Shown: positions 1 to 9,251 of the stretch, in pieces | How the letters are laid out: every line of letters starts with the position of its first letter | Numbering within the stretch: the stretch's first letter is position 1 | Assembly (NCBI RefSeq): GCF_009299795.1 | Contig: NZ_VIGP01000008.1 | Location: 19,494-83,493 of the forward strand | Source of the DNA: Brachybacterium subflavum | GTDB lineage: Bacteria; Actinomycetota; Actinomycetes; Actinomycetales; Dermabacteraceae | Reading direction: 5' to 3' | Length of the DNA stretch: 64,000 bases | Notes under the pieces: generated by a model | Told to the model about the DNA's origin: nothing | What the model saw: the letters and a program-made list of their open reading frames with translations, nothing else | Database searches by the model: none | Made by a program: the position numbers and the translations under genes

Positions 1-129
1 CGTTTCGTGCCACTCGTCGCGGAGCGCCGAGGGAGCGTGATTGAACGGGGAGGGCGTCCCGCTCCTGGGGGCGCTCCGCACCACCCATGCGGCCCGCGAC
101 GTCCTCACCATCCCGATACCCTGGAACGT

Positions 130-870
130 GTGATCGGATCCGACGTCGCCGTGCTGCTGGGACTCGCCGCGGCGACGTTCGTGGGGGCGCTCGCGCAGCG
201 CTCGACGGGCATGGGCTTCGCGCTCCTCGCCTCGCCGTTCCTGGTCCTCGTGCTGGGGCCGCTGCAGGGGATCCTCGTGGTCAACGTGTGCGGGGCCCTG
301 TCCGCGCTGCTGAACCTGATCCAGGTGCGCAAGGACGCCGACCGCAAGCGGCTGAGGGTCCTCGCGCCGATGGGCGTGCTCGGGGTGATCCCCGGCGCGA
401 TCGCCGTGGCCGTGCTGCCCGCGGCGTCCCTGATGATCGCGGTGTCCACGATCGTGCTGCTGGGGCTGCTGCTCACCCTCGCGATGCGCGGCCGCACGGT
501 CCCCGACTCCCCCGGGCTCGGCGTCGCAGGAGGCCTGGCCTCGGGGTTCATGAACGTCACGGCCGGCGTGGGCGGGCCGGGCGTGGTGATCTACGCGCGC
601 GCCACCGGCTGGGAGCACCGCGGCTTCGCGGCGACCGCGCAGGTGCAGTTCATGATCCTCAGCATCGTCTCGCTGCTGGCCAAGCGGTCCCTGCCCACGC
701 TCTCCCCCGTCGGCTGGACGGTGCTGATCGCGGCGCTGCTTCTGGGCGTGGTCGCGGGCGGCCGGGTCTCGCGGCGGATCGACGGCGAGAGCGCGATGCG
801 GATCGTGCTCGTGGTCGCCCTTGCGGGAGCGCTGATGGCCCTCGTGCGGGGGCTGCTGCTGGTGATGTGA
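130..870 (+). CDS. TSUP (TauE/SafE) family membrane permease
   Basis: A 246-residue, very hydrophobic protein with about eight membrane segments in two similar halves. The second half carries the glycine-rich GVGGPGVVIY stretch typical of the sulfite exporter TauE/SafE family, which moves small sulfur- or carbon-containing anions across the cytoplasmic membrane; the substrate cannot be read from sequence. I start it at GTG 130: the frame is open further upstream, but the extra residues are hydrophilic and unlike the family, and the first membrane segment begins at once after this GTG. A TACCCT box at 117-122 ends seven bases before the GTG and there is no Shine-Dalgarno, so the message may be leaderless. 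It stands alone ahead of a MerR gene on the same strand. Confidence 0.75.
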   Translation: MIGSDVAVLLGLAAATFVGALAQRSTGMGFALLASPFLVLVLGPLQGILVVNVCGALSALLNLIQVRKDADRKRLRVLAPMGVLGVIPGAIAVAVLPAASLMIAVSTIVLLGLLLTLAMRGRTVPDSPGLGVAGGLASGFMNVTAGVGGPGVVIYARATGWEHRGFAATAQVQFMILSIVSLLAKRSLPTLSPVGWTVLIAALLLGVVAGGRVSRRIDGESAMRIVLVVALAGALMALVRGLLLVM

Positions 871-918
871 GGGCGGACGCTAGGCTCGAGGCCCCGCGCC
901 CACTCTGATCGGACCCGC

Positions 919-1746
919 ATGCCCTGGAGCACGCGCCAGCTCGCCGACCTCGCCGGCACCACCGTGAACACGGTGCGCCACTACCACCAGGTCGGCCTCC
1001 TCCCCGAGCCCGAGCGCCGCAGCAACGGCTACAAGCAGTACACCGTCCCCCATCTGGTGCGTCTGCTGCGGATCCGCCGGCTCGTCGACCTCGGCGTCCC
1101 GCTCTCGCGGATCGACAGCATGGAGGGCACGACGCAGGACGACGGTCTGAAGCGGGAGCACGCGACGAAGGGCGACGGCCCGACGCAGTCGGACAGCCGG
1201 CCCCGGGACGACGGCCCGGCACCTGCCGGGGCCCAGGAGGACTCCGTCCCCGCGACCCTGCGCGAGCTCGATGAGGAGCTGGCCTCGCGCATCGGTCAGC
1301 TCGAGGAGGCGCGCACGCAGATCACGGCGCTGCTCGAGGGCGGCGCTCCCGCCCACACCCCTGCGGGCTTCGAGTCGGTGAGCGCGGGGATGAGCGAGGC
1401 GGACCGCTCCCTCATCCAGATCTACGCCGAGCTCTACCGGCCCGAGGCCCTCGCCGATGTCCGCTCGATGGTCGAGGCTGCGGACGAGACGTCCCGGCGC
1501 TTCGACGCGCTGCCGGCCGACGCCGACGAGACCACCCGGCAGCGGCTCGCCGAGGATCTGCTGCCGCGGCTGCGGGCCCAGCTCGAGGCCCACCCATGGC
1601 TGCGGGATCCGGCCCCGCAGTACCAGAAGAGCGGGTCGGAGACGCGGAAGGCACTGCGCGAAGCCCTGCACGAGGTCTACAACGAAGCCCAGCTCGACGT
1701 CATCGCTCGCGCCGGGACCCTCGCCGGGGACGACCCCGCCCCTTGA
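919..1746 (+). CDS. MerR family transcriptional regulator
   Basis: A 275-residue protein with a MerR-type winged helix-turn-helix at residues 1-66 (STRQLADLAGTTVNTVRHYH, then wing residues NGYKQYT). A hydrophilic, low-complexity stretch of about 40 residues follows (72-115). The C-terminal part (about 150-265) is helical and rich in Leu, Arg and Glu, with no metal-binding cysteines, so it should be an effector domain for something other than a metal. A TAGGCT -10-like box at about 880-885 lies upstream. The next gene, a CPBP protease, is on the same strand but is separated by a hairpin, so co-transcription is uncertain. The target and ligand are unknown. Confidence 0.8.
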   Translation: MPWSTRQLADLAGTTVNTVRHYHQVGLLPEPERRSNGYKQYTVPHLVRLLRIRRLVDLGVPLSRIDSMEGTTQDDGLKREHATKGDGPTQSDSRPRDDGPAPAGAQEDSVPATLRELDEELASRIGQLEEARTQITALLEGGAPAHTPAGFESVSAGMSEADRSLIQIYAELYRPEALADVRSMVEAADETSRRFDALPADADETTRQRLAEDLLPRLRAQLEAHPWLRDPAPQYQKSGSETRKALREALHEVYNEAQLDVIARAGTLAGDDPAP

Positions 1747-1767
1747 CCCTGTGGTGACCACAGGGTC
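1745..1767 (+). terminator. perfect 10-bp hairpin after the MerR gene
   Basis: GACCCTGTGG at 1745-1754 pairs perfectly with CCACAGGGTC at 1758-1767 around a three-base loop. The stem begins inside the MerR stop codon. No strong T-run follows (only TTG), so it may be a terminator or an RNA-processing or stability hairpin. Confidence 0.5.
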
Positions 1768-1826
1768 TTGCCTGGTCTCCTCGCCACCGAACGGTCCGCC
1801 CCTCGGGCCGACGAAGGAGGATCGAC

Positions 1827-2576
1827 ATGACCACCGGACCCGCCTCCCCTGCAGCGACCGCCCCGGATCCGGCCCGGCAGACGGGCCGGCCGACGACTCG
1901 CCCGTCGGCCCCGGGCTGGCCGGAGATCCTCGTGGGACTCATCGCCTACGTGGTCTGCTTCGCCCTCGTCTTCTGGCTGCTGCCGCTCGCGGGCGGCGGC
2001 GCGCTGGGCGGCATCATCGGCCTGCTCGTCTCCGGCGTGATGGGACTGATCGCCTTCGGCGCCGCCTGGGCGCTGCGCATCCGGTCGGCCGCGGCATTCG
2101 GCTTCCGGCGCGCGAGCCCGCGGCAGCTGCTCGCGGGCGCGGGGCTCGGCCTGCTCGCGGCGATCATCGGCAGCGCGCTGTCGATCGGCTACGTGGTGCT
2201 CTCCGGCGATATGCAGGCCCCGCAGTCCAGCTATCAGGCGGCCTCGATGGGAGGGGCGCTGTCCCTGGCCCTCACTCTCGTGGGCGGCTCGATCATCACC
2301 CCGATCGGCGAGGAGTCGCTGTTCCGCGGGGTCATCGCGAACGCCCTGCTCGCGCGGTACGGGGCATGGGTCGGCGTGCTCGCGAGCATGATCGTGTTCG
2401 CCCTGTTCCACGGCATCAACACCGTGCTGCCCTCGGCCTTCATGGTCGGCCTGTTCGCCGCCCTGCTGTTCCGACGCACCGGCTCGATCTGGCCCGGCGT
2501 GGTCCTGCACGGCACCAACAACCTGGTCAGTTCACTGCTCCCGCTCGCGCTCGCGAGCTTGGCCGCGGGGGCGTGA
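1827..2576 (+). CDS. CPBP family intramembrane metalloprotease
   Basis: A 249-residue protein with a proline-rich cytoplasmic N-terminus and about seven membrane segments. It shows the CPBP/Abi signature: EESLFRG at residues 162-168 (the EExxxR motif), FHG near residue 194 and LHGTNN near 231, whose glutamates and histidines form the metal site of Rce1-like prenyl-protein or bacteriocin-immunity proteases. The start is supported by a strong AAGGAGG ribosome site about seven bases upstream. The substrate is unknown; such proteins in actinobacteria are mostly orphan membrane proteases. The family call is strong and the role is not assigned. Confidence 0.85.
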   Translation: MTTGPASPAATAPDPARQTGRPTTRPSAPGWPEILVGLIAYVVCFALVFWLLPLAGGGALGGIIGLLVSGVMGLIAFGAAWALRIRSAAAFGFRRASPRQLLAGAGLGLLAAIIGSALSIGYVVLSGDMQAPQSSYQAASMGGALSLALTLVGGSIITPIGEESLFRGVIANALLARYGAWVGVLASMIVFALFHGINTVLPSAFMVGLFAALLFRRTGSIWPGVVLHGTNNLVSSLLPLALASLAAGA

Positions 2577-2648
2577 AGGCCGACGGGTGAGGCCCTCGGC
2601 TCACCCGGTGGCCGGTTCACCCGGCGGCCGGCTCACCCGGCGGTCGAC

Positions 2649-3947
2649 TCAGCCGTCGGCCCGTTCTCCGGCCCGTTCTCCGGCCCGTCCACCGGCCCGA
2701 CCCGCGATCCTGCTGACCAGCGCCTCGAGCGGCCCGCGGGAGCGGCGCGCCGCGAGCACGAGACCGACCACCACGACGACCGCGAGGTGCAGGAGCAGGA
2801 TCCACGGGCTCGCGATGAACCAGGGCGCGCTCTCGAAGGCTCCGGCGCCCGCGACGATCAGCGCGGCGATCATGGCGACGCCGGTGAGCAGCACGTGGAT
2901 CGTGTAGATCGTGAGCGGGGCGCCGCCGGCCGAGCGCAGTGCCCGCGGCAGCGCGCCGGCGAGGTGCCGGGTCGGCGGGAGCAGGAGCGTGAGCAGGGCG
3001 ATCACGGCGACGGACACGCCTGCGGTCGCGACGATGTCGGCCACGGAGCCGGTGTGCGGGTTCGCGAGGGCCTGTATCCACAGGTCGTCGCGGATCGGTG
3101 CGCCGAAGCCGTGGAGCTCCAGGAGCATCGCGTCCTCGCCGCGGGCGAGCGCCCAGGCCTTCACCGCGGCCGAGGTGCCGTAGGCGATCACAGCGGCGGC
3201 GAGGCCCGTGCTGAGCATCGTGAGGGACCAGCGGCGCGCGCGGTCCGATTCGATCGCACGCAGCAGCGAACGCATGAGGACGACGCCGAGCAGAAGGTAC
3301 GGCAGCCACGTGATCAGCGGATACATGCCGGTCAGCGCGAGGCCGCGCAGCAGCGTCGCGGGCTCGAGCACGTTCAGCGGGGTCACGTTCCCGATCTCCT
3401 GGACGACGTCCAGGCTCGAGCGCACGCTCGCGTTCAGCCAGCCGCCGACGGCGGCGAGGACGAGGGCGATCACCGCCAGCACGCGGCTCGGCAGGAGCAG
3501 CAGAGGCGCGGCGATCATCATGCCCAGCCCGAAGGGCACGAGCACGACCACCACCCAGGTGGGCACGAAGCCGAGCAGCAGGCCGATCGCCAGCACGAGC
3601 GCGCCGCGGACGATGCCGCTGCGCACGGCGCCCGCGCGGTCGCCGGCCTCCAGGCGCTTGCGGGAGGCGAGCACGAGGCTGCAGCCGCCGATCACGGCGA
3701 ACAGGGCAGCGGATGTCCCCTCGGTGAGCACGCTGGCGACGCGCGCGGCGGCGCTCTGCCAGGCCGATCCGCCCGGCGCAGTGCCCAGCGGGACGAGCAG
3801 GTGGGCGGTCATCATGCCGACGATCGCGACGAGCCGTGCGAGGTCGAGGGCCTCGAGGCGGGCGCGACCGGCGGAGGGCGAGGAGCCGACCTCAGCGCCG
3901 GGGTCGACCGGGGCCGGAAGGGGGTGTGGGGACGTGGTTGTCTGCAT
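2649..3947 (-). CDS. DUF418 / heparan-acetyltransferase-like membrane protein
   Basis: A 432-residue polytopic membrane protein with about ten segments. It has a short cytoplasmic N-terminus and then the LEALDLARLVAIVGM motif typical of DUF418/DUF1624 proteins, which are related to membrane acyltransferases. A C-terminal hydrophobic block (about residues 320-410) corresponds to the DUF418 domain. The last 25 residues are an Arg/Ala/Gly tail made of short repeats (RAGGRAGERAGER) encoded by 12-bp GC-rich repeats at about 2655-2700, which looks like slippage-derived extension. No close functional partners flank it. Function beyond a membrane acyltransferase-like fold is unknown. Confidence 0.7.
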   Translation of the reverse strand: MQTTTSPHPLPAPVDPGAEVGSSPSAGRARLEALDLARLVAIVGMMTAHLLVPLGTAPGGSAWQSAAARVASVLTEGTSAALFAVIGGCSLVLASRKRLEAGDRAGAVRSGIVRGALVLAIGLLLGFVPTWVVVVLVPFGLGMMIAAPLLLLPSRVLAVIALVLAAVGGWLNASVRSSLDVVQEIGNVTPLNVLEPATLLRGLALTGMYPLITWLPYLLLGVVLMRSLLRAIESDRARRWSLTMLSTGLAAAVIAYGTSAAVKAWALARGEDAMLLELHGFGAPIRDDLWIQALANPHTGSVADIVATAGVSVAVIALLTLLLPPTRHLAGALPRALRSAGGAPLTIYTIHVLLTGVAMIAALIVAGAGAFESAPWFIASPWILLLHLAVVVVVGLVLAARRSRGPLEALVSRIAGRAGGRAGERAGERADG

Positions 3948-4180
3948 GTCCTCGAGACTCCCCTGACCGCTGCTGCGCCCGCGTCATGCCGGGGTCCCTG
4001 CGCCGTGCGACCGTGCGCCGATCCCCGCGTCACCCCACGGTCGGATGCGCGGAGCACGTCGGTCTCGAGCCGACTCGCGCACAGCCCCGGGACCGGCTCG
4101 CGGACAGCCGGAGAGTGACTCGAGAACTCCTCGAAGCCGGCCCGGTGAGCGCTCGACGTCGGTTCGAGGCCGGGTCGGGA

Positions 4181-5110
4181 TCAGCAGGATCGGTAGCGGT
4201 AGCCCGCGCCGCCCTGGGCGACCAGGTCGCGATCGCGCAGGATCGTCAGCGATGCGCGCTCCGGGAGGGCGCAGACGTCGTCGAAGGACATCCCCGCCTC
4301 CTCGAGGCTGTCGGGGTACTCGATCTGCAGGACGTGGTCGCCGTAGACGCCCGTGTACGCGGCGCATTCGTCGAAGCGGCCGCATTCCTCGGTGACGGCG
4401 AAGTCGAAGCCGAGGTCGCGATGAGCGGTCTTCGTGATCTCCGCGGCGTTCTTCTGGGCGATCGCGAGCCCGGAATCATGCGCTCGGTCCACATAGGCCC
4501 TGGCCAGGTCCATCGCACCGCCCTCGTCGATCTGGTCGAAGCGGTCGAAGGTGTCGAGGTTGTCGATCTCGACGGCGTCGTAGCCCGCGTCCGCGCAGCC
4601 TGTGATGACGGGCGAGAGGATCTCGAGGATGTCGTCGCGCTGGTCCTTCGTCGAGGGGTCCAGGATGTATTCGTCGTCCCAGTCGGGGTCGGTGACCAGC
4701 TCGCCGTTCGCGTCGTGCAGCAGCAGATCGGGGTGCGATCTCCACATCGCGGCGTCGCCCGGCTGGGTCTGGAAGCCGTTGACGTAGCAGACGCTGTACG
4801 CGCCCTGCAGCGGCTCGGCAGTCGCATCGCGCACCACCACGTCGATCGGGGCCGACGGGCCTTCGCCGTCGGACGGCGAGTACGCGCCGCCGAGCTGATA
4901 GTCGAAGACCCCGCTGGTGGGAGGCGGCGCCGGGGGTCGCGCCCGGTCCTCCGAGGGAGGGTCGGAGGGTGCCGTGGTGGTCTCCGCGGCCGACGTCCCC
5001 GCGCCCGCCGGCGCCGATCTGCCGTCGGCCTCGGCATCCTGCGCACCGCAGGCCGAGGCCATCAGCAGCACCAGCGCCGCCATCGCCGCGCCCCGTCCGA
5101 GCGTCCCCAT
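4181..5110 (-). CDS. GH114-type endo-alpha-1,4-polygalactosaminidase-like lipoprotein
   Basis: About 309 residues. I start at ATG 5110, which gives a lipoprotein signal ending in the lipobox LMASAC at residues 16-21. An Asp/Glu/Pro-rich linker follows, then a TIM-barrel glycosidase domain. Features typical of GH114 are YVNGFQTQPGD, YDAVEIDNLDTFDRF (the acidic residues on strand 4 are the likely catalytic or ligand pair), IAQKNAAE and VTEECGRFDEC. GH114 enzymes cleave alpha-1,4 galactosaminogalactan. Here it is an isolated cell-surface protein, so the activity may differ in substrate. No Shine-Dalgarno is obvious. Confidence 0.75.
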   Translation of the reverse strand: MGTLGRGAAMAALVLLMASACGAQDAEADGRSAPAGAGTSAAETTTAPSDPPSEDRARPPAPPPTSGVFDYQLGGAYSPSDGEGPSAPIDVVVRDATAEPLQGAYSVCYVNGFQTQPGDAAMWRSHPDLLLHDANGELVTDPDWDDEYILDPSTKDQRDDILEILSPVITGCADAGYDAVEIDNLDTFDRFDQIDEGGAMDLARAYVDRAHDSGLAIAQKNAAEITKTAHRDLGFDFAVTEECGRFDECAAYTGVYGDHVLQIEYPDSLEEAGMSFDDVCALPERASLTILRDRDLVAQGGAGYRYRSC

Positions 5111-5267
5111 CTCGCCTGCTCTCTTTTTCTCGGCGCCGCAGCATCTCGGCTCCGCCGTGCTGCGGCTCCGCCCTGTCACGGGTCCCCAGGCAGTATCCCG
5201 GTTCCGTCGGCTCGTGCGGGAAGGAGGCGGCGGCGCACCCGGCTGCGATGCGCCGCCTGGGTGGGTG

Positions 5268-5795
5268 TCAGGAGACCGGCGTGCGCGTCTCGGCGCTGAT
5301 GAACCAGGCCTGCTGCTCGAGCTTCTCGATGATGCCGTGGAGGATGTCGGCCGAGGTCGGATCGGCCTCGTCGACCTCGTCGTGGACGTAGCGCATGCTG
5401 CCCACGGTCGCCTCGATCGCCGAGGTCACGAGGTCGATCGCGTCGTGCGTGAGGACCTCGCCCTGGGGGAACTCGGGCAGGGAGTTCTGCTCGGCGACGA
5501 CGGCGGGCCGACCGTCGGGCGTGGCGTGGAGGGCGCGCATCCGCTCGGCCACGTCGTCCGCGGCCTCCCGCGCGATGTCCACGACCTCGTCGAGGTTCAG
5601 GTGCAGGTCGCGGAAGTTCGGGCCCACGATGTTCCAGTGGGCCTGCTTGCCCACGAGGTGGAGGGCCGTGAGCTCCACGAGCACGCGCTGCAGATTCTTG
5701 GCCAGGGCGTCGGAGGCGAGGAAGCCGCCCTCCGCGTTCTCCGGCCGAGTGCGCTCGGCTCCTGCCGGGGTCGGGACGTCAACGGTCTCGTTCAT
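5268..5795 (-). CDS. dps: Dps family ferritin-like DNA-protection protein
   Basis: A 175-residue four-helix-bundle protein that oxidises and stores iron and binds DNA as a dodecamer. The family motif HWNIVGPNFRDLHLNLDEVV (residues about 50-69) carries the interfacial ferroxidase ligands His, Asp and Glu. I chose the ATG at 5795, which has an AAGGAG site eight bases upstream; the open frame beyond it has no support. A good vegetative promoter lies upstream (see 5837-5865). The gene is divergent from a lipoprotein gene. Confidence 0.9.
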   Translation of the reverse strand: MNETVDVPTPAGAERTRPENAEGGFLASDALAKNLQRVLVELTALHLVGKQAHWNIVGPNFRDLHLNLDEVVDIAREAADDVAERMRALHATPDGRPAVVAEQNSLPEFPQGEVLTHDAIDLVTSAIEATVGSMRYVHDEVDEADPTSADILHGIIEKLEQQAWFISAETRTPVS

Positions 5796-5836
5796 CGCGC
5801 ATCTCCTTCTTCCGATGTCGACTGCGGATACCCCAG

Positions 5837-5865
5837 ACGCTACGCGGCGACCACATGGTGGACAA
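5837..5865 (-). promoter_or_regulatory. predicted promoter of dps
   Basis: On the minus strand TTGTCC (5865-5860), a 17-base spacer and TAGCGT (5842-5837) give a good primary-sigma promoter about 35 bases before the dps ATG. The assignment is from spacing and hexamers only. Confidence 0.5.
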
Positions 5866-5893
5866 GGGGTCGTGAACGGGCGCGGGATCGTGG

Positions 5894-5926
5894 AATCGCG
5901 CCGACGAGTGAAATCGCGCCGACGAG
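5894..5926. repeat. two direct copies of a 15-bp sequence
   Basis: AATCGCGCCGACGAG occurs at 5894-5908 and again at 5912-5926 (period 18) between the divergent dps and lipoprotein genes. It could be a tandem protein-binding site or chance duplication. Confidence 0.4.
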
Positions 5927-6061
5927 AAGCGGGACCCCGCCACGGAATCCACAATATCGACGGGGAGTGCGCAACCTGCACAGTGCTTGGTACGTTCCTT
6001 AGAAGACACTGAGTGTACGGGGGCGACACACAGCAGCGTCGCCGCGATAGAGGGGACTCGA

Positions 6062-7480
6062 ATGATCCGCATCAGATCCGCACGATCGGCGACAGCTCTC
6101 GCCGCTTTGCTTCTTATCTGCCCTCTCGCCAGCTGCAGCAATCCGACGTCGGATTGGACGTTCCAGGGAAGCGAGCTCGTCGATGTCGACGAGTCGCTCG
6201 ATTCACTGACATCCTCCTTCCAGGACGCGGTCGCTGACGAGGAGACGCCGTCGACGGTTCCGGACGAAGCCCGCTGCTATGTGCAGGTCAAGGGCGAGAC
6301 CACGGTGGGCGAGGAGGTCGCGTGCGGACCGATCCGCATGCTCGGCGACGAGGAGGACCGCTGGGTGGGGACGACGATCGTCGGCTCCCCGGCGAAGAAG
6401 GACAAGGTAAAGCTCGTCGCCGAGGACGCCGGGGACTTCTCCACGGTCGAACCGGATGCGCAGGCCGAGCTGCTCGATGCCAAGGCCAAGACCCCTCCGG
6501 ATGATCTCGAGGTCTCCGCACCGGCGGCACCGAAGGCGAAGGTCGGGGACTCGGTTCCCTCCGGTGAGGACTCCTCGCTCGGCGAAGACTCCCTAGAGGT
6601 CTCGACGCCCGACGCCGACTATTCCTTCAGCGCACTCGGCGTCTCCGACCACGCAGGGGACGGGGCCGACCGGGTGGACGCGCCCGAAGGCGGGTCGATC
6701 GTGACCGTCGGCATGTCCCGCACCTCGAAGCCCGATGCCCCGAACGGCAACACGAGCTCCGCGACCCTGATGGTGGCCGGCAAGAAGGTCGACATCCCGT
6801 CCGACGGCTCCAGCGCCGTGGCCGTCGACGGCGACGGCAAGGACGCCCAGGTGCAGATCGACTACGACGGCAACGTCCAGAAGGTCTCCCTCGCCGAGAA
6901 GAAGCTGGTCGACGGGCACCCGTACACCGATCAGTCCTTCACCGCCGTGAACGCGCCCAAGGACGAGCTCATCGGTGATGAGACCAAGGGTGCGTCGACG
7001 TCCTATCAGTTCGACGTCGGCGGAGAGATCTCCTCCTGGAACGAGGAGGACTCCTGGGCATCGGAGGGCAAGGACCGTCTCGAGCTGCAGATCGGTTTCG
7101 ACGAGAAGTCGAAGTACACGGAGAAGACGGACGGTTTCGGCGACACGCTCGTCTACGACGAGAATGTCAAGTATTCGGTGAAGGATCTGAAGATCACGGC
7201 TGACGGCAAAGACGTGAAGGTCGATGCCTCGTCGCTCAAGGTCAAGCCCCGGGCAGACGACGACTGGACCGGCAAGGACCAGCAGATCGCCGTGACTGCC
7301 GAGGTGCCGACGGGGACGAAGGAGCTCAAGGTCTCGGGCACCGTGTCGCGCTCGGGCACCTACGAGAAGTCCGACGTCAACGAGTACGCGATCGATGAGC
7401 TCAAGAACGAGCCCAAGACGCTCTCCAACGACCTCGACCTGAAGGAGGTCACGCTGCAGCCCGGCCAGCAGGGCTGGTGA
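6062..7480 (+). CDS. secreted lipoprotein of unknown function
   Basis: A 472-residue protein. I start at ATG 6062, which gives a classic lipoprotein signal: positive n-region (IRIRSARS), hydrophobic core and lipobox LASC near residue 21. The mature chain is acidic and rich in Asp, Lys, Ser and Val. It looks mostly beta-stranded, with alternating patterns such as KDAQVQIDYDGNVQKVSL and no cysteine after the lipobox. I recognise no family. The preceding AGGGG is a plausible ribosome site. It is monocistronic, followed at once by a terminator hairpin, and divergent from dps. Confidence 0.7.
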   Translation: MIRIRSARSATALAALLLICPLASCSNPTSDWTFQGSELVDVDESLDSLTSSFQDAVADEETPSTVPDEARCYVQVKGETTVGEEVACGPIRMLGDEEDRWVGTTIVGSPAKKDKVKLVAEDAGDFSTVEPDAQAELLDAKAKTPPDDLEVSAPAAPKAKVGDSVPSGEDSSLGEDSLEVSTPDADYSFSALGVSDHAGDGADRVDAPEGGSIVTVGMSRTSKPDAPNGNTSSATLMVAGKKVDIPSDGSSAVAVDGDGKDAQVQIDYDGNVQKVSLAEKKLVDGHPYTDQSFTAVNAPKDELIGDETKGASTSYQFDVGGEISSWNEEDSWASEGKDRLELQIGFDEKSKYTEKTDGFGDTLVYDENVKYSVKDLKITADGKDVKVDASSLKVKPRADDDWTGKDQQIAVTAEVPTGTKELKVSGTVSRSGTYEKSDVNEYAIDELKNEPKTLSNDLDLKEVTLQPGQQGW

Positions 7481-7496
7481 TCGCTCCGCCGCCGCG

Positions 7497-7534
7497 CCCC
7501 TGCAGATCTCTGCGCCGTCGTCGGTCTGCAGGGG
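7497..7534 (+). terminator. hairpin after the lipoprotein gene
   Basis: CCCCTGCAGA (7497-7506) pairs perfectly with TCTGCAGGGG (7525-7534) across an 18-base loop, 16 bases after the stop codon. There is no U-tract, so it is likely a terminator or 3'-end stabiliser. Confidence 0.5.
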
Positions 7535-7678
7535 CTCGTGCGATCGGGGCCCGTCCGCATGGGCATGGGTCCGTACCGGGGCCGGGGGCGAGTCGCCCCG
7601 CGCGCGCGGCCGATGCCGACCCGTAGCATCTGTCGCGATGCGCGGCGCCGATGCCGCACCGGAAGGACTGCCCGGCCC

Positions 7679-9169
7679 ATGCCCAGCGAACCGCCCCCGA
7701 GCCCCCGTCGCCCGAACATCCTCATCCTGATGACGGACCAGCAGCGCACCGGCTTCACCGCCGGTGCGGGCGGCCCGGACTCCATGCCCCGCGTGGATGC
7801 GCTGCTCGAGGACGGCACGCGCTTCGAGAGGGCGTACACGAGCGCTCCCGCATGCGTCCCCGCCCGCACGAGCCTGCTCACCGGGCGCTTCCCCTCGGCG
7901 CACCGGGTGCGGCAGAACTCCACGCCGCAGCACGCCGCGTTCTCCTCGGACATGCTGGACGTGCTGCGCGGGCGCGGCTATCGCCTGCACTTCGCGGGCA
8001 AGCCCCACATGCACGCCCAGCCCGAGGACTTCGACGCCTATCACGGGCCGTTCATGCACGAGGGCGGTCCCGCCGAGGGCGCCGAGCAGGAGTCCTTCGA
8101 CGCCTGGCTGCACGAGCTCGACCACTCGGTCGCGCACGAGCCGGCTCCGTTCGGACCCGAGGTGCAGCTGCCCGCTCGGATCATCGACGGGGCGATCCGG
8201 GACCTGGACGAGGCGACGGACGAGGACCCCTTCCTGCTGTGGGTCTCGTTCCCCGAGCCCCACAACCCGTACCAGGTGCCCGAGCCGTACTTCAGCATGT
8301 TCGACCCCGCCGGGGTCCCGGACCGCACCGCCGGCCCCGAGGTCCTGGACCGGATGGGGTGGCGCTTCCGCTGGCTGCACTCCCTCATCGAGGACAAGCG
8401 CCCCGGCTTCGACGCCGAGTGGCGACGGCTGCGGGCGAACTACCTGGGGATGCTGCGACTGATCGACGACCAGATCGGCCGCCTGCTGGACCGTCTGGGC
8501 TCCGCGCTGGAGGACACCGTCGTGATCGTGCTCAGCGACCACGGGGACCTCGTCGGCGAGTACGGCCTGCAGCGCAAGGGCGCGGGGCTGCCGGAGGCGC
8601 TGGTGCGGATCCCGCTGGGCGTGGCCGGCCCCGGCATCGCCGCCCAGCGCCGGCACGAGCCGGTCTCGATCGTCGACGTCCTGCCCACGGTCTGCGAGCT
8701 GGTCGGTGCGCCGTTCCCGCCCGGTGTGCAGGGCCGGTCCCTGCTCCCGCTGCTCGCGGGCGAGGAGGCGCCGGCCGCGGAGTTCTCCACGATGTACGCG
8801 GAGCACGGGTACGGGGGCGTCTCGTACGGGGAGCACGACAGGCCGCCTTTGCACTTCTCCTACGAGGGACGGTCCTTCGACGAGCTGAACTCGGTCACCC
8901 AGAGCGGCGAGATGCGGATGGTCGTCGACGACCGGTACAAGCTGGTCATGGACGATCTCGGGGCCTTCTCTCTCCACGACCTGCAGGAGGACCCCGCTGA
9001 GGTCCACGACCTCATCGACGACCCGGCGCTCGCCGAGGTCCGGGAGGACCTGCTGCGGCGCCTCGCCCTGTGGATGATTCGCGTGGCCGACGACCTCCCC
9101 GTCGGCGCGTACCGACCCCGGGAGGTCCCGCACAACTGGCGGTGGGCAGACCTGTCCGCGCGCACCTGA
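7679..9169 (+). CDS. Cys-type sulfatase
   Basis: A 496-residue type I sulfatase, probably acting on organic sulfate esters. Metal-site residues are in MTDQQ (residues 18-22) and LSDHGD (about 285-290). The formylglycine motif is CVPARTSLLTG with Cys59; the Cys-x-Pro-x-Arg core is intact, so the enzyme should need conversion of Cys59 to formylglycine. No formylglycine-generating enzyme is in the window. There is no signal peptide, so it is probably cytoplasmic. The ATG at 7679 has GGAAGGA upstream, and a TAGCAT -10-like box lies at 7624-7629. It precedes a broken aldo/keto reductase on the same strand. Confidence 0.85.
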   Translation: MPSEPPPSPRRPNILILMTDQQRTGFTAGAGGPDSMPRVDALLEDGTRFERAYTSAPACVPARTSLLTGRFPSAHRVRQNSTPQHAAFSSDMLDVLRGRGYRLHFAGKPHMHAQPEDFDAYHGPFMHEGGPAEGAEQESFDAWLHELDHSVAHEPAPFGPEVQLPARIIDGAIRDLDEATDEDPFLLWVSFPEPHNPYQVPEPYFSMFDPAGVPDRTAGPEVLDRMGWRFRWLHSLIEDKRPGFDAEWRRLRANYLGMLRLIDDQIGRLLDRLGSALEDTVVIVLSDHGDLVGEYGLQRKGAGLPEALVRIPLGVAGPGIAAQRRHEPVSIVDVLPTVCELVGAPFPPGVQGRSLLPLLAGEEAPAAEFSTMYAEHGYGGVSYGEHDRPPLHFSYEGRSFDELNSVTQSGEMRMVVDDRYKLVMDDLGAFSLHDLQEDPAEVHDLIDDPALAEVREDLLRRLALWMIRVADDLPVGAYRPREVPHNWRWADLSART

Positions 9170-9251
9170 CGACACGGCGCCTCATCCGACGTACCGTCGA
9201 GGGTCCCGGGGCTCGGAGCGGCCGGGCCCTGCCGCATGGAAGGACCTGCTC

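Noticed and set aside
6593..9175. An 860-codon minus-strand open frame opposite the lipoprotein and sulfatase
   Set aside because: It has no recognisable domain, lies opposite two well-supported genes, and its composition follows from complementing their third positions.
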